A stretch of DNA of 45,124 bases from an uncultured Christensenella sp. Its GTDB lineage: Bacteria; Bacillota; Clostridia; Christensenellales; Borkfalkiaceae. Positions 23,938-35,600 of the stretch are shown here, piece by piece; position 1 is the first letter of the stretch, and each line of letters opens with the position of its first letter. The position numbers and the translations under genes were made by a program. The notes beneath the pieces are model-generated. The model worked only from the letters and a program-made list of their open reading frames with translations. It was not told the DNA's origin and did no database searches. The stretch is taken from positions 29,649-74,772 of the forward strand of contig CAJTRW010000006.1 in NCBI GenBank assembly GCA_910578765.1, read 5' to 3'.

Positions 23938-25632
23938 TTAAGATTTTGTATTTGTAAACCGACCACCCGATTTTGCGGCGGTTGCGGTAGGCTTCGGCTT
24001 TTTAAGCGTTGCTACAAACTGCATTTCTTCATTTGCCATTTTCTCGTAGTAAGCGTTCGGCTTGTCCTCGCGGAACTGCCCCGAAGCGCGGAATATCCGC
24101 AAAAGCTGTTCGGCGTTCTCACCTGTATGCATTGCAAGCCGCGCCATAAGCGACCGCTCATTCTGCTCCTCCGTTGCAAGCACCTTTTCACCGTTAAATA
24201 GCGCAAGGAATTTATCGCCGTGCTTAGTTTTACTCGCTTTATCAACGACGTCCCTATCATCCATTCTCGTAAGGCTTTCGATTCCTTTCCCCGACATTTC
24301 AACTGCGGCTACTGTTGCAACAGCCGCCGCTTCTTGTGCCACTGCCGCGATTTCGCTCGGCGGTAAGAAAACTTCGGACGGTTCTTTCTCGATACTTTTC
24401 AGTCGTTCGACCTTTGCTTCCTGTTCTTCCGCGCGTTTACGGCTCTCGGCTTCCAATTCGTCAAAACTTACCTCTTTGAAATCTTTGCCAGACCAAAACG
24501 GAAGCTCTTGCATTTTGCCGAACTCGCTCATAAGCGCGTCCCTGCTTCTGAACGGATAACCGCTCAAAGCAAATTGCGTTTGCCCGTATTCCGCACACAT
24601 CCGCACTTTGTAAACCGTATCGCCGTACTCGTTTTCATCTTCGATAATCGCATACGGCTCAATTTCCTTTTCGATTAAACTCTCTTTCGTCATTACGAAC
24701 TTGCAAATTTTTTCCGCGTCGGCTATCGCCTTAAACAAAACGTTCGGGTCTTCCTTAATCTTGTCGTGCCAGTCCTGTATGTACGCGCTGTTGTTCTCGA
24801 TATGTTTTTCGCTCGTTTCTATACCTAAGTCCTGCTCGATAAACATAGACGCTATCTCGGCGCGTAATTCTTCTTCGGCGTATTTCGCCGTTCCGAAGCC
24901 GCCGCTTAAATCGCGGTTAAGCCTTGTTTTGTGTCCCGTGCTGTGTCCAATCTCGTGCATAGCCGTAGAGTAAAATTCGGGTAAGTCCGTAAACGCATCA
25001 CGTTTCGGTAAATGAATTTCGTCCGTCGATTTACGATAAAACGCTTCATCTCCGCCATATATGATTTTAGCTTCGTTATAGTTCCAATACTGTAAAATGC
25101 TTTCCGCGCGGCTATTCTTTCCGCTTGTATCAACCGTATGTTTTTCACGTTCCGGAATACCCTCTATTATGTCGCCGTTGAACACGCGGTAATATTTACG
25201 CAGACCGATTACGTTCTCGTCCATATAATCTTCGCGCTCGGCTTCCGTCATTCCGTCAAGCGTGTTTCTGTCAAAAGCCTGTTTGGTAATCTTGTCATAA
25301 AGTGTAAAGTATTCGATAGCCACGCCCGCATTTTTGCCTAAACTGTTGCCTTCGTCATCGCGCTTAAAGCTCCAACCTTTTTCTTCCATTTGCTTATATG
25401 TCAGCCAACGATTATCCGAGTATCCGCGCTCCATTGTCGCCGCCGACAGGAACAGTCTGTTTACGCCGTTATACCTTTTACCTGTGATTGCCGATATTGG
25501 CGCACCGCTTATACGCCAACCCTGCCGCCAAAGGCTATGGTTGTTTTCAAGGTTTGATATAATCGTATCTACTAGCTGTTTTCTTTGCGGAGTAAGTTTA
25601 TCGTAAACGCTTCTTTTTTCATTTTCACTCAA
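23938..25632 (-). CDS. ArdC-like antirestriction protein with zincin domain
   Basis: The 564-residue protein has an ArdC N-terminal domain (about 10-150, with PISAITGKRYNGVN and WLTYKQM). A zincin-like domain follows, with HEIGHSTGH near 220 and a downstream E in EELRAEIASMFIEQ. ArdC proteins bind single-stranded DNA and shield incoming DNA from restriction. The C-terminal 100 residues (GIESLTRMDDRDVVDKA...) match the last domain of the giant protein, as in PrimPol-associated helical bundles. The start is TTG at 25632, which overlaps the end of the small gene before it. Confidence 0.92.
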   Translation of the reverse strand: MSENEKRSVYDKLTPQRKQLVDTIISNLENNHSLWRQGWRISGAPISAITGKRYNGVNRLFLSAATMERGYSDNRWLTYKQMEEKGWSFKRDDEGNSLGKNAGVAIEYFTLYDKITKQAFDRNTLDGMTEAEREDYMDENVIGLRKYYRVFNGDIIEGIPEREKHTVDTSGKNSRAESILQYWNYNEAKIIYGGDEAFYRKSTDEIHLPKRDAFTDLPEFYSTAMHEIGHSTGHKTRLNRDLSGGFGTAKYAEEELRAEIASMFIEQDLGIETSEKHIENNSAYIQDWHDKIKEDPNVLFKAIADAEKICKFVMTKESLIEKEIEPYAIIEDENEYGDTVYKVRMCAEYGQTQFALSGYPFRSRDALMSEFGKMQELPFWSGKDFKEVSFDELEAESRKRAEEQEAKVERLKSIEKEPSEVFLPPSEIAAVAQEAAAVATVAAVEMSGKGIESLTRMDDRDVVDKASKTKHGDKFLALFNGEKVLATEEQNERSLMARLAMHTGENAEQLLRIFRASGQFREDKPNAYYEKMANEEMQFVATLKKPKPTATAAKSGGRFTNTKS

Positions 25633-25765
25633 AACTTATCTTTACCTCCTCCGTAAGTATTGGCTGTTCGTCCCCGAAGTCGACCTCGTCCATATCCAAG
25701 ATTTCGTCTATCTCATAACCTTTCGGGATTAACACCTCGCTTGTTCCTTTATTTTTCCCTTTCAT
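25625..25765 (-). CDS. Small acidic protein of unknown function
   Basis: The 46-residue product begins KGKNKGTSEVLIPKGYEID and turns acidic (ILDMDEVDFGDEQPILTEE). The ATG at 25765 has a good AAGGAG in front, so I count it as real. The stop overlaps the ardC start by 8 bases, so it is part of that operon. No family recognised. It could be a small antirestriction or regulatory peptide, but nothing in the sequence shows that. Confidence 0.65.
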   Translation of the reverse strand: MKGKNKGTSEVLIPKGYEIDEILDMDEVDFGDEQPILTEEVKISFE

Positions 25766-25819
25766 TTTTCTCCTTGTGATTTTATTGATTAATTCATTTC
25801 GATATGCAATAATAAAATT

Positions 25820-26560
25820 ATGGATTTGATTAAACATACCAAAGATAATATTAAATTCTATGATTTTGATGCTGAGCAACCGTATGAAGCGGGTACATTC
25901 AATAAGAAATATAAAACAGTTATTGAAGATAAAATTAAAATACTACCAACGCAAGACGATTTACCTAAAACCATAAAAGACAGTTTTCTAAATAGTGAAT
26001 ATAAAACAGTAAAAACTACAAAACCTTTTTATCTTTATCGAATATACGGTCAATTTAGCAGCAAAGACGGAACCCAAATAAATGGGGCATCTAAAATAGG
26101 TGCTTATGCTTCTACCGAATTTGCCGAATCACTTATTGAGGTTAAACAACGTTTAGCGCTTGACCCCCGATGGTTAAACACAAGAATGTATGAGGCTAAA
26201 ATTCGTATTCCTACCGGAACTATTCTTAATATTGGTATTGTTGCTCCTGTCACTATTCTAGGAGGAACAGTATTACCCGGCGGTGCAGAACAAATTCTAA
26301 TGCCTAAAAATTGGTCTGAAGATTGGATAGTAGGTTACCGTAGAATAACATTTAGTCAAATCCATTCAAAACCAAGATATTCAATGGATATTATTTCAGT
26401 GGTTAATGATAAATCTTCACTGTATCCGCACAGTTGCCCAGCTTGTAGCAGTATAGATATAACTATATTTAAAGATGAAGAAGCCCTACAATTCACATGT
26501 TCTAAAGGTTGTACTTATCGCGCACATTATAAATGCAACGTTTGCTCTTTATATTGGTAA
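25820..26560 (+). CDS. Divergent cargo protein, toxin-type ART-like fold with zinc ribbon
   Basis: This is the only plus-strand gene in the element. The 246-residue protein has a central part resembling toxin-type ADP-ribosyltransferase domains: FYLYRIYG near residue 72, GAYAST near 94, LALDPRWLNT, AKIRIPTGT, then a closing LPGGAEQILMP. An R-S-E triad (Arg in YRIYG, Ser/Thr in YAST, Glu in GGAEQI) would fit. The C-terminal 45 residues hold two CxxC pairs plus CSKGC, a probable zinc ribbon. No ribosome binding site precedes the ATG, so it may be leaderless. The gene is AT-rich compared with its neighbours, a sign of separate origin. No immunity gene is adjacent. The fold is a motif-level guess. 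Confidence 0.6.
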   Translation: MDLIKHTKDNIKFYDFDAEQPYEAGTFNKKYKTVIEDKIKILPTQDDLPKTIKDSFLNSEYKTVKTTKPFYLYRIYGQFSSKDGTQINGASKIGAYASTEFAESLIEVKQRLALDPRWLNTRMYEAKIRIPTGTILNIGIVAPVTILGGTVLPGGAEQILMPKNWSEDWIVGYRRITFSQIHSKPRYSMDIISVVNDKSSLYPHSCPACSSIDITIFKDEEALQFTCSKGCTYRAHYKCNVCSLYW

Positions 26561-26571
26561 AATGATTATTT

Positions 26572-26598
26572 CGGCTGTCCGTCCAACGCGGACAGCCG
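26572..26598 (+). terminator. Terminator between the cargo gene and the giant gene
   Basis: CGGCTGTCCG (26572-26581) pairs with CGGACAGCCG (26589-26598) and is followed by TTTTCTTTTT. It serves the convergent cargo gene and may also stop minus-strand transcription weakly. Confidence 0.9.
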
Positions 26599-26610
26599 TT
26601 TTCTTTTTCA

Positions 26611-29600
26611 TTATTTATTGTTTCCGCTATCGCTTCCGTTACCACACGGCTTATTGTTGCTTGCTTTGGGCGGCGTGTAGCAAGGCGTGCCTTTGACTGC
26701 TTTAATTGCCGTGTGCTCGTAATAGCTCTGCGGTTTATCGGCGCGGTATAATCCACTCGACGAAAATACGCGAAGCATTTGGTCTATATCGTGATTGCTC
26801 CAAAATGCAAGGTAATTCATAAGCGACATATCCGAATTGCTGTGATTGCCTCTTACGTCCTCGCCGTTATACAACCTTTTCACAGTATCGCCGTTCTTCG
26901 CCGCAAACGCTTTTTCGAGCATTTCTCTGTCGTCCATAGAAGATAATCCTTCTATGCCCTCGCCTGTATGTTTCCATTCGGTACGCTTTTCGAGCTTGCT
27001 TGTAAGTATGCTCTGCATTTCGGGTGTATCGAAGCTCTTTAACTCGGAACTGCCGTAATAATCGCCCGTCAAAGCAATGAAATGTCCGCCCTGATAGTAT
27101 TCCATCGTCTTATCCTTGCTAAACGAGCGCAAATCCGAACCTTTCGTCTTGCCGAAAATATGCAAGCCTTTTCCGCTCACGGACCTTTCGCAATAACTTC
27201 CTTTTGCCGCATTAAATGTTTGCTCTGCGATTTCCGAAAAATCGCCGTTCTCCTGCATACAGCCGTCCAAATCGATGCAAGCGATATCGTTATCCCACTC
27301 CAACGCATAGGCAAGACAAACGCCGCCGTTCTCTTTCGCGTAATTGCAAGCGGTATCGAAGTCCGCCCACGTTTCGGGGTTGTCGCTTTCCGCGAACTTG
27401 TCCGTATGCGGATTGATAAGGAATTTATCAAGCCTGCCCGTGTCATTATTCTCACGAGTACGCACAACTACCCAATTCGGCTTTTTCAGCATTTCGGCAG
27501 GTACGTTCCTGCGAAGATTTCCCTCTACCTTTTCAAACTGCTTTACTGCTTCTTCGCTCGGCTTGCGATAGATGCTTTCGTAGTCCTCGTCCGTCTTGCC
27601 CTCGATTGCCGCGATAATCTCCTGCGCCGACAAATCTTTCTTATTGTCCCCGTCCTTTAAGTGCGCCGTGAAATCTTCGGGTACGCGCAAGCTCAGACCG
27701 TTTTCGTCCTTGCGTACCATTCCGCTCGGTATGTAGTACACATATCCCGCATACTCGCCCTTAGGCATTTTGAACAGCGTACTGTTCTGATAGTTGGCAA
27801 TCACAGCGTTTTCGCTTATTGCGACCGTACTCCACTTTTTATCGTCCTCGCTTTGCTGTTCGCGGTACTCGTCTATCTCGGACGTATCTCTGCCGTACTT
27901 ATCCGCTTTCTTGTCGCCTACAAGCTCCAAGTATTCCTTTGCCGTAAGCTCTATTCGCTCCTCGCCTTTGCGTAATGTAACCTTAAAACTCTCCCCGATA
28001 TTGGCGATAAGTGTTCCGACGTCGCTATGTTTGTCCTCCGTAATTACCGACTTTGGAAGATAATACACATATCCTTTATACTTGGTATCGTTCGGCATCG
28101 CCACAAGCATAGAAGTGTCGTATTCCTTAATAAACGCTTCGGGCGGAAACCCTACCGTATAGCGCTGTTCGCGTTCGTACTTATCCGATGTCGTTTTGTT
28201 TACCAAACTGATAAACTCGTGCGGGTCTATCTCAACCGTTTTGCCGTTACCGCTTATCTCCACGTTCTTATTGTCCGGAATACGGATAACAAGCGCTCTT
28301 TCGCGGGTATCGCTTTTTAAGTCCGTAGTAATCGTTCCCTCTTTGATACGGTCGTTGAAAATGCTATACGCATACCCTTCATAGCCGCTGCCTTTCGGCA
28401 TCATAAAGCGCGAATTGAACTGATACTTCTTTATAAGTGCTTCGGGGCTGACCTTGCAAGTAAGCCATTTCTTATCTATGGTGTCGCTCGTATTCTCGAA
28501 CCCGTATTTTTCCGTTCTATACTGCTCGGCATCTTCGAGTGTTTTGAAATCATACTTGCCCTGCGCCCACGTTCCGTCCGTCGTATCGTAACGCGCCGCA
28601 ACCACAAAATCGCCTATTTTCTCTCTTTGAATAATGGCGATATTCCTATCGTCGCGGTCTTTTATAATGCTTAATACCTTATCGCCCCTTGCGGTAAAGT
28701 TCTTGTATTTGTCCTGTGCCATTTCTTTCTCCTTTTTTTGTTTTTTTACAATCTCATTGCTAATGTTAAGCAACTCGTTCGGTTCGCATTTTATCAGTTT
28801 TGCATCTCCGAACACGCCGCTTGCGAGCCGCCTTTGCCATTCTTCTTCCAATTCCTTCTGCGTGGAAAAATTGAAATTGAATATCGGGAAAATCTCGCCG
28901 TTTTTGTTATCTACCATATAGGCTTGATAATACCCCTCGCCGCTCGCTTGCATCCGATAATTAAACGTATAATATGCTTTAACTTTCTCATGCTCGGTTC
29001 CCATAAGCATATCCGTTTTTGTCATTGTTTCTACAATTTCTTTTTTAATGTTTTCTTTTATTTTTCTGCGGATACGATTTATAAAAGCGTCCAATACGGC
29101 GGGATGCGTTTCAAGGCAACACTCGCTACGAACGTTCTCGTCCTCCGACATAGGTATTGTTCTCGCCCAATCCTTGTTTTCTCGGCTGTACCTTCCGTCC
29201 CAATTCCGCTCGTTCACGGTATTTGCCAGAACGAAAACTACGCGCTCCATACCGTACTGCTCTATGAGTTTATCTTCGATACCGTCGTTTAAGCGCATAC
29301 CGTCGTAGTTCTGACGGATAGCTTCCTCGATTGCAAGTTTACATTCCATGTTTGATTTGCGCGAATTGCGATGCGCTATTATTTCGTAATGTTCGTAAGC
29401 ATATTCGCCCGTTTTCAAATACAGCGGGTAAATGTATTGGTAATTGTCCATAGCGTTCATCATATTGCCCATAGTGTTCTCACCAATAAGCTGTTCTTCC
29501 GATATATCTCTACCAATGTTTAAATAAAAAATATGCAATTTCTCAAGCTCGGCTTTTCCCACATAACAAGCGGGCGCGGCAACCGTGAGCATATCCGCTT

Positions 29601-32600
29601 TCGTATTTTTCTCGAACCAAACAAGGTCTTCCAGTGATATGCCTTTCGTCATGCTGTAATACGCCCTGTTCTCGGTATCTTTGCCGTAATATGTTATTGG
29701 ATAGTAAATCTCATTGTGTGCAGATTCGCAGTAATCTTTTATGAACATTGCCGTGTCGCCGTAAGTTTCCACACTGTAATTTTCCGAGCCTATGTAATCG
29801 TCGTAAAGGCTGTCCAGAATATGGCCTTTATCCTCATACAAAGCCTTGAAATCGTTATCCGACAAATACTCTTTTCCGCTCTGTATAACATCCGAAAACT
29901 CGTTATACAAATTAATTTTATAGCTATTGTGAAATACTTTTTTCGGCTTACTTTTCAGCATCTCGGCTTGGAAGTTATCGTACTCGTTTTTTACGCTTTC
30001 TATTACTTCGCTTTCGTAATCAATCTGTTTTCTCAATGCAAAATAGCTCCTGCGGAGATTAGAAACAAAATCCGAATAATTCGGTCTGTTGGAAATCACA
30101 CGGCGTTCAAACTGCAACTCGTCGTTCAGGGTTACTTTGTTACCGTCAATGCTTGCGCCGTATTTTAACAAAAGCTCTTTTGTAGTTTCGATAGGACAAT
30201 CAGCGTTGTTCGCCAATAGTTCCAAGTCGATACCGTCCTCCGTACCGCCGTGTATGCGCTCTGAACTGTCGCAATAATCTTCTATGATTGCAAATATTCT
30301 ATCGCGTTCCGAACCTCCACCTACGACAAGCGGATTATTCTTTGCAGATTTTAGCCTGACATCGCGGATTGCCTTAATTTTTTCGGTATAGTACGCTCGC
30401 GCTTCCTCTTCCGAATAGAACTCGCGCATAGGATTCCCGTCATAAAGCCCGTTGTATGCAAGCACGGTCATCACGTCCGTTTTATCGCCCTTGTCGATAT
30501 AACTTCCGTCCTTGTTTTTTGCCGACGTGTCGTTAATGACGTACCAACTATTCCTCGTCGTATCGTTGCGAAGTAATAACACTCCGTCCATATACCTATG
30601 AACAGCACTGCTTTCGTTTAGCATATATGGAGGCTGTTTATCAAGCACCGTCAACTCGTCGTCAAACGCGGCTAAATCCATATTCTCTATTTCTTGTTCG
30701 CTGAACCCCGCCAACCTTGACAACAACTCTTTTTCGGCGTTAAACGGTCTGTCCGTCAACTGCTTGGCTTCCGCTTTCATTTCTTCGTTCTCCAAATGAT
30801 TTGCAAGTGCCACAAGCACGTCGCGTTCTTCCCAACCGTAGTATTTCAACTCGTCGCGCCATATCCGCAAACTGAACTCGTCCAAAAGCCGCACCGTATA
30901 TGCTTTCATTTCTTCCGGTTTAGGTTTAGGTTTGTCCGCAAGATAATCGTCTAAGTCGGCGCGTTCTTTGTAATTCGCTTCGATAAAGTCTATTGTGAAC
31001 CTTTCGTCAATGGAATCCATATCGCCCGACGTTACAACACCCGCGCTTTCCGCAAACTGCGAACGCGCCGCAAAATACGGTAATGCTTTTTCGCTTTCCA
31101 AGAACCTTTTCCATACGGGCTTTTCTATGCCGAACATCGCTTTTTCTTTCGTATCGAATCCGAAGTTACCGTAATGCTCAATCTCTTGTAGCGTATTGTC
31201 CGCACCGAGCTTATAAACCTGCAAACCCATACCCCAAAGCCTTGCAGCTTTATCGCGCGTAAGTGGCAACATACCGTCCCAAACATAGCCGTACTTGTGC
31301 ATATCTTCTATATCCACTTCATAGTCCGGCAATACGACAACCTGCATAGCGGCTATCTTATCTTCGTTGTCTATAATCTTTTCCTCCCTACTTTTTCTTT
31401 GCGTGGGTAACATTTTATAGTTCTCTCCGCTATCACCGTTACCGTCGTCTATGACTACGATTTCTTCGCGCTTATCAAGATTGAGTTCGGCGTTCAGCTC
31501 TGCTTGTTCACTTAATAGCTCGGATAGTTTCCCCCTATGCTCAAACGGTTTTTTTACTTGCTCTTTGGCAATCTCCAAATCGTTCTTTAACTGCTGTAAG
31601 CGGTTTTCAAGCCGTTCCTTACGTTTCGGAAAATCTTCCATAAAGTTATCTAATCTCTGCAAGTTTCCGCTCGTGCTTTCTCCCAACGCCATAGTGTACT
31701 GTCCGTTCGCGGCAAGCGTTATATCCCTTTCGCCCGTCAACGACTTCATAGGGTTCATACTCAACTTAAAGCCGCAATACTCTGCGACAACCGTTTCGGG
31801 TTTACAACCATAAAGCGCGTCCATAAGAGCTTTTCCGCCCTCTTTCTTATCCGTGTAAACTTTGCCGTTTACGCTTATTTCAAACGCTTCGGGGTCTGCG
31901 GGTTTACTTGATTGCAAGTGCATAAAGTCGAGTGTCGCTCGTTCTAATAATAGTTCCTGTCTGCGTATATCTTCGGGAAAGTCCTTGCGGATTTTGTCCT
32001 GTAAACTGTAAAGATTTTTCTTGTATTGCCCCTCCAACACACGCAATCTCGCTATCTCTGCGTCCACTTCCATCTTGCGTTTTATTCTTGGATTTGCCGC
32101 CGTTATCGCCTTTATCTCGGCATAGCTCAAAGTTGTTTCGTCTATGTCCTCGAACTCACGCGCTGTAAAATCGCCGCGTGTTATCTGCTGAATAAATCTG
32201 CTCTTGTTTTCAAGTATCTGATAGGAATAGCTGTCGAACGTGCGCTCCATAACGTAGGTGTATATGTCTACCTTTTTATTTTCGTTGCCTTGCCTTATAA
32301 TTCGCCCCTCGCGCTGTTCCATATCGCTTGGTCTGTAAGGCGTATCTAAATGATGTAACGCCAAAAGCCGTTTCTGCACATTTGTTCCCGCGCCACACTT
32401 TTCCGTACTGCCGATTATCACTCGGATAGCTCCCGAATTGACTCTGTCAAACAGCGTTTGCTTTTGCTCGTCCGTGTGCGCGTCGTGTATGAACGCTATC
32501 TCGTCTGACGGTATGCCTTTCTGTGCGAGCTTGTATTTCAGGTCGTTATAAGCGTCAAACCGCAAACCGTATGTATATTCGTCCGATTTTACTTTCGGCG

Positions 32601-35600
32601 TGGACAAATCGCAAAAGACGATTTGCGTTCCTTTTACGTCAGTAGTTTTCTCCCAAATCTCGTAAATGCGCCGTGCGGCTTCGTTAAGTTTACTGCCTTC
32701 CTCATCCTCCGAATCGGGTACAAAACAGCGCGGGTCGAGCGCAAGTTTCTTTCCGTCCGACGTAACTTTCAACATATTGTCTATTTCGGGTTTAACGCCG
32801 CCGTTATGTATTATCTCCGCACGTTCCGCAATTTTTTCCGCAAGGTCTATAACTGTATCAGACGGTTTCAGATTGATAACGTGTTTCTCTGCTTCGGGTA
32901 CGGCAAGCTGTACCATATCCGAAGTAATGACGTCCGCGAAAGAACGATACAAGGTTTGTAATTCGGGTAGGTTCGTAAACTTTGCAAACCTCGTCCGCGC
33001 CTGATAACCTTTACCGCTCGGTGCAAGCTCCATACTCGTTACCGTTTCTCCAAAGTCCGCCGCCCAACCGTCGAAAAACTCTATCCCGATTTCTTTGAGC
33101 GTACTCGGCTGCAAATATCTCTGCATCGTGTACATTTCCGTCATACTGTTGGAAATAGGCGTTCCCGTTGCAAACACTACGCCCCTGTCGTTGCCGTGAA
33201 GTTCTTGCAAGTATTCACATTTAAGTTTAATATCGCTTGCACGTTGGCTTGCCGCACTGGATATGCCCGCCACGTTGTTCATTTTCGTGTATAGGAACAA
33301 GTTTTTATAGTAGTGCGCTTCGTCGATGTACAGATAGTCCACGCCGAGATTTTCAAACGTAAGCACGTCGTCCTTTTTACTCGAATCCATCAGTTTTTTG
33401 AGTTGCGCTTGTTTGGTCTTTTTTATCTGCTCCAAATTCTTGACAGCGCCGCGCGGCATTCCCTGTTCGCTCCAAGTATTAAAAATCGTTTCTTCTACTT
33501 GCTTGATTTCTTCGTTGAGTTTTTTAATCTGCCGTTCCTGCGATACGGGAATTTTTGCAAAGCTCGATTGCGCGATTATGATTCCGTCCCAATCACCAAG
33601 CGCGACTTTACTGACAAACTTTTGCCTGTTGCTCTTTTCCAAGTCCTCTTTCGTCGCTACAAGTATTTTTGCATTCGGATACAGCTTACGCCACTCGCTT
33701 GCCCATTGCTGTACAAGATGATTCGGCACCGCTACCATTGCTTTCTTGCATAAGCCGAGCTGTCGCATTTTCATTATCGACGCCGCCATTGTATAGGTCT
33801 TACCCGAACCAACAACGTGGTGCAGAAGCGTACTCTGGTCGTTAGTTATGATTCGGTGTATTGCATCTTTTTGGTGCGGACGCAATTCGATAGCCGGATT
33901 CATTTCGGGGAATTTGAGATAACTCCCATCGTAGTGCGGCAACGTAATTTGGTTGAACAGCCTGTTGTAGGTTGCTTCCAATTCCTCGCGGCGTTCGGGT
34001 TTGGCAAATATCCAATTTTGGAATTCTTCCTTAATCTTGTTCTGTTTTTCCCGTGCTGCAATCGTTTCCGCTTGATTGAGTACGCGCCGTTCTTTACCGT
34101 CCTCGTCCTGAACCGTGTCATAAATAGTTGTGGCTTTTAAGTTCATACAGTCTATGAAAAGCCTGTATGCGGGCGCGCGGTTTGTGCCGTACACCTCTTT
34201 CTGTTTCATTTGAGTGTCGAGCCTTACGCTGTCTTTTTGGTCTAAACGCCAACTACTGTCGTGCGGGTTATAGAACAACTCAACGTAACCGCGATGCCAC
34301 CAATTTACGCCGACAAGCTCCATATAGAATTGCTTGTAGATTTCCTTGTCTATCCACGTCTGTCCGAGCCGTACCGATATTTCACTTGCCGTTAATGGCG
34401 TGGGCTGTACTTTTTCCAACGCTTCCACGTTGGCTTGATATTCCGCATATTGTTCCGCGTATCTACGAGCCGTATTCAGTTTGACAACCACTTTGCCCGA
34501 AAGATACTCTTCACTGGTTACGAATCCCGAATACTTATCCACCCTGTCCGTTTTTTCAGGGTCACGGAATATTACATCGCCAAGCTCGAACAGCACGTCG
34601 TCATAACTCTTACCCGTAAGCTCCTCTATGTACGAAATATCTACTCTGCCGCGCTCATTCTTTGAAATCTGCAACGCTTCAAAACAATCGTCCGTACTTG
34701 TAGGCACTACATACGGACGTATTGTACGCTTACTGAATACGTCCGACTTACTGACCTTGCCCGTTTCTTTGTCTATTTCTTCGCAAGCGAACAGCAACGC
34801 ACTGTCCCCGTCATCACTGAAAAGCCGCGTATTCGTCTGCCCGTTTAGTTCGCCGTATTTCTTTATGAATAAATCGTATTGAGAATTGAGCTTCCATTGT
34901 TCACGTTTTAGCACCTCGTCTGAACAGCCCTGTATCTGCAAGTCCAAAATATGGTGCAGTTCCTCGCGCAAGGCTATCATTCCACAGATTCTCTGATATG
35001 CGTCTTTCGGGAAAGCGGGTATGCGCTGTTCTACCATTTCGTCCCCGATGCGCATATACAGTCTGCCGTTCTCGGCTTTAAAGCACATAGGCTTTACATT
35101 GTAGTCCACCTCTATCGTGCTTTCTTCGTCGGGCTTTGCTTCGGGGTTTATATAAAAGTCCTGCGGTAAGTTTTTAACCGCTTCGGATAACGCTTCCGAA
35201 AGTTCGCGTCCGTCCGGCTTTACCGTTATATCCTTGCCGCCGTACAATCCTATTTCTTCCGCAAGTGTTCCGAGTACCATTTCAGGATGCTTGATAAAGT
35301 AATTGTTCAGCTCATACCCATCGTCCGTCTTGCCAGTACCGAGCCATTCCTCGCCTGATATATCCGCGAGTTTTTCTTCGCGTTTACGGAAAAACAAAAT
35401 GTCCGCTACGGCTTCCGTTCCCGCTGTTTGCTTAAACGCCGTGTTCGGTAGTCTTATCGCTCCCAACAACTCCGCGCGTTCTGCTACATACTTTCTCGCG
35501 CTTGGATTGAGCTTGTCCATTGTACCTTTGCTCGTCACTATCGCCACAATGCCGCTCGGCTTTACCTTGTCTATGGATTTTGCAAGAAAATAATCGTGTA

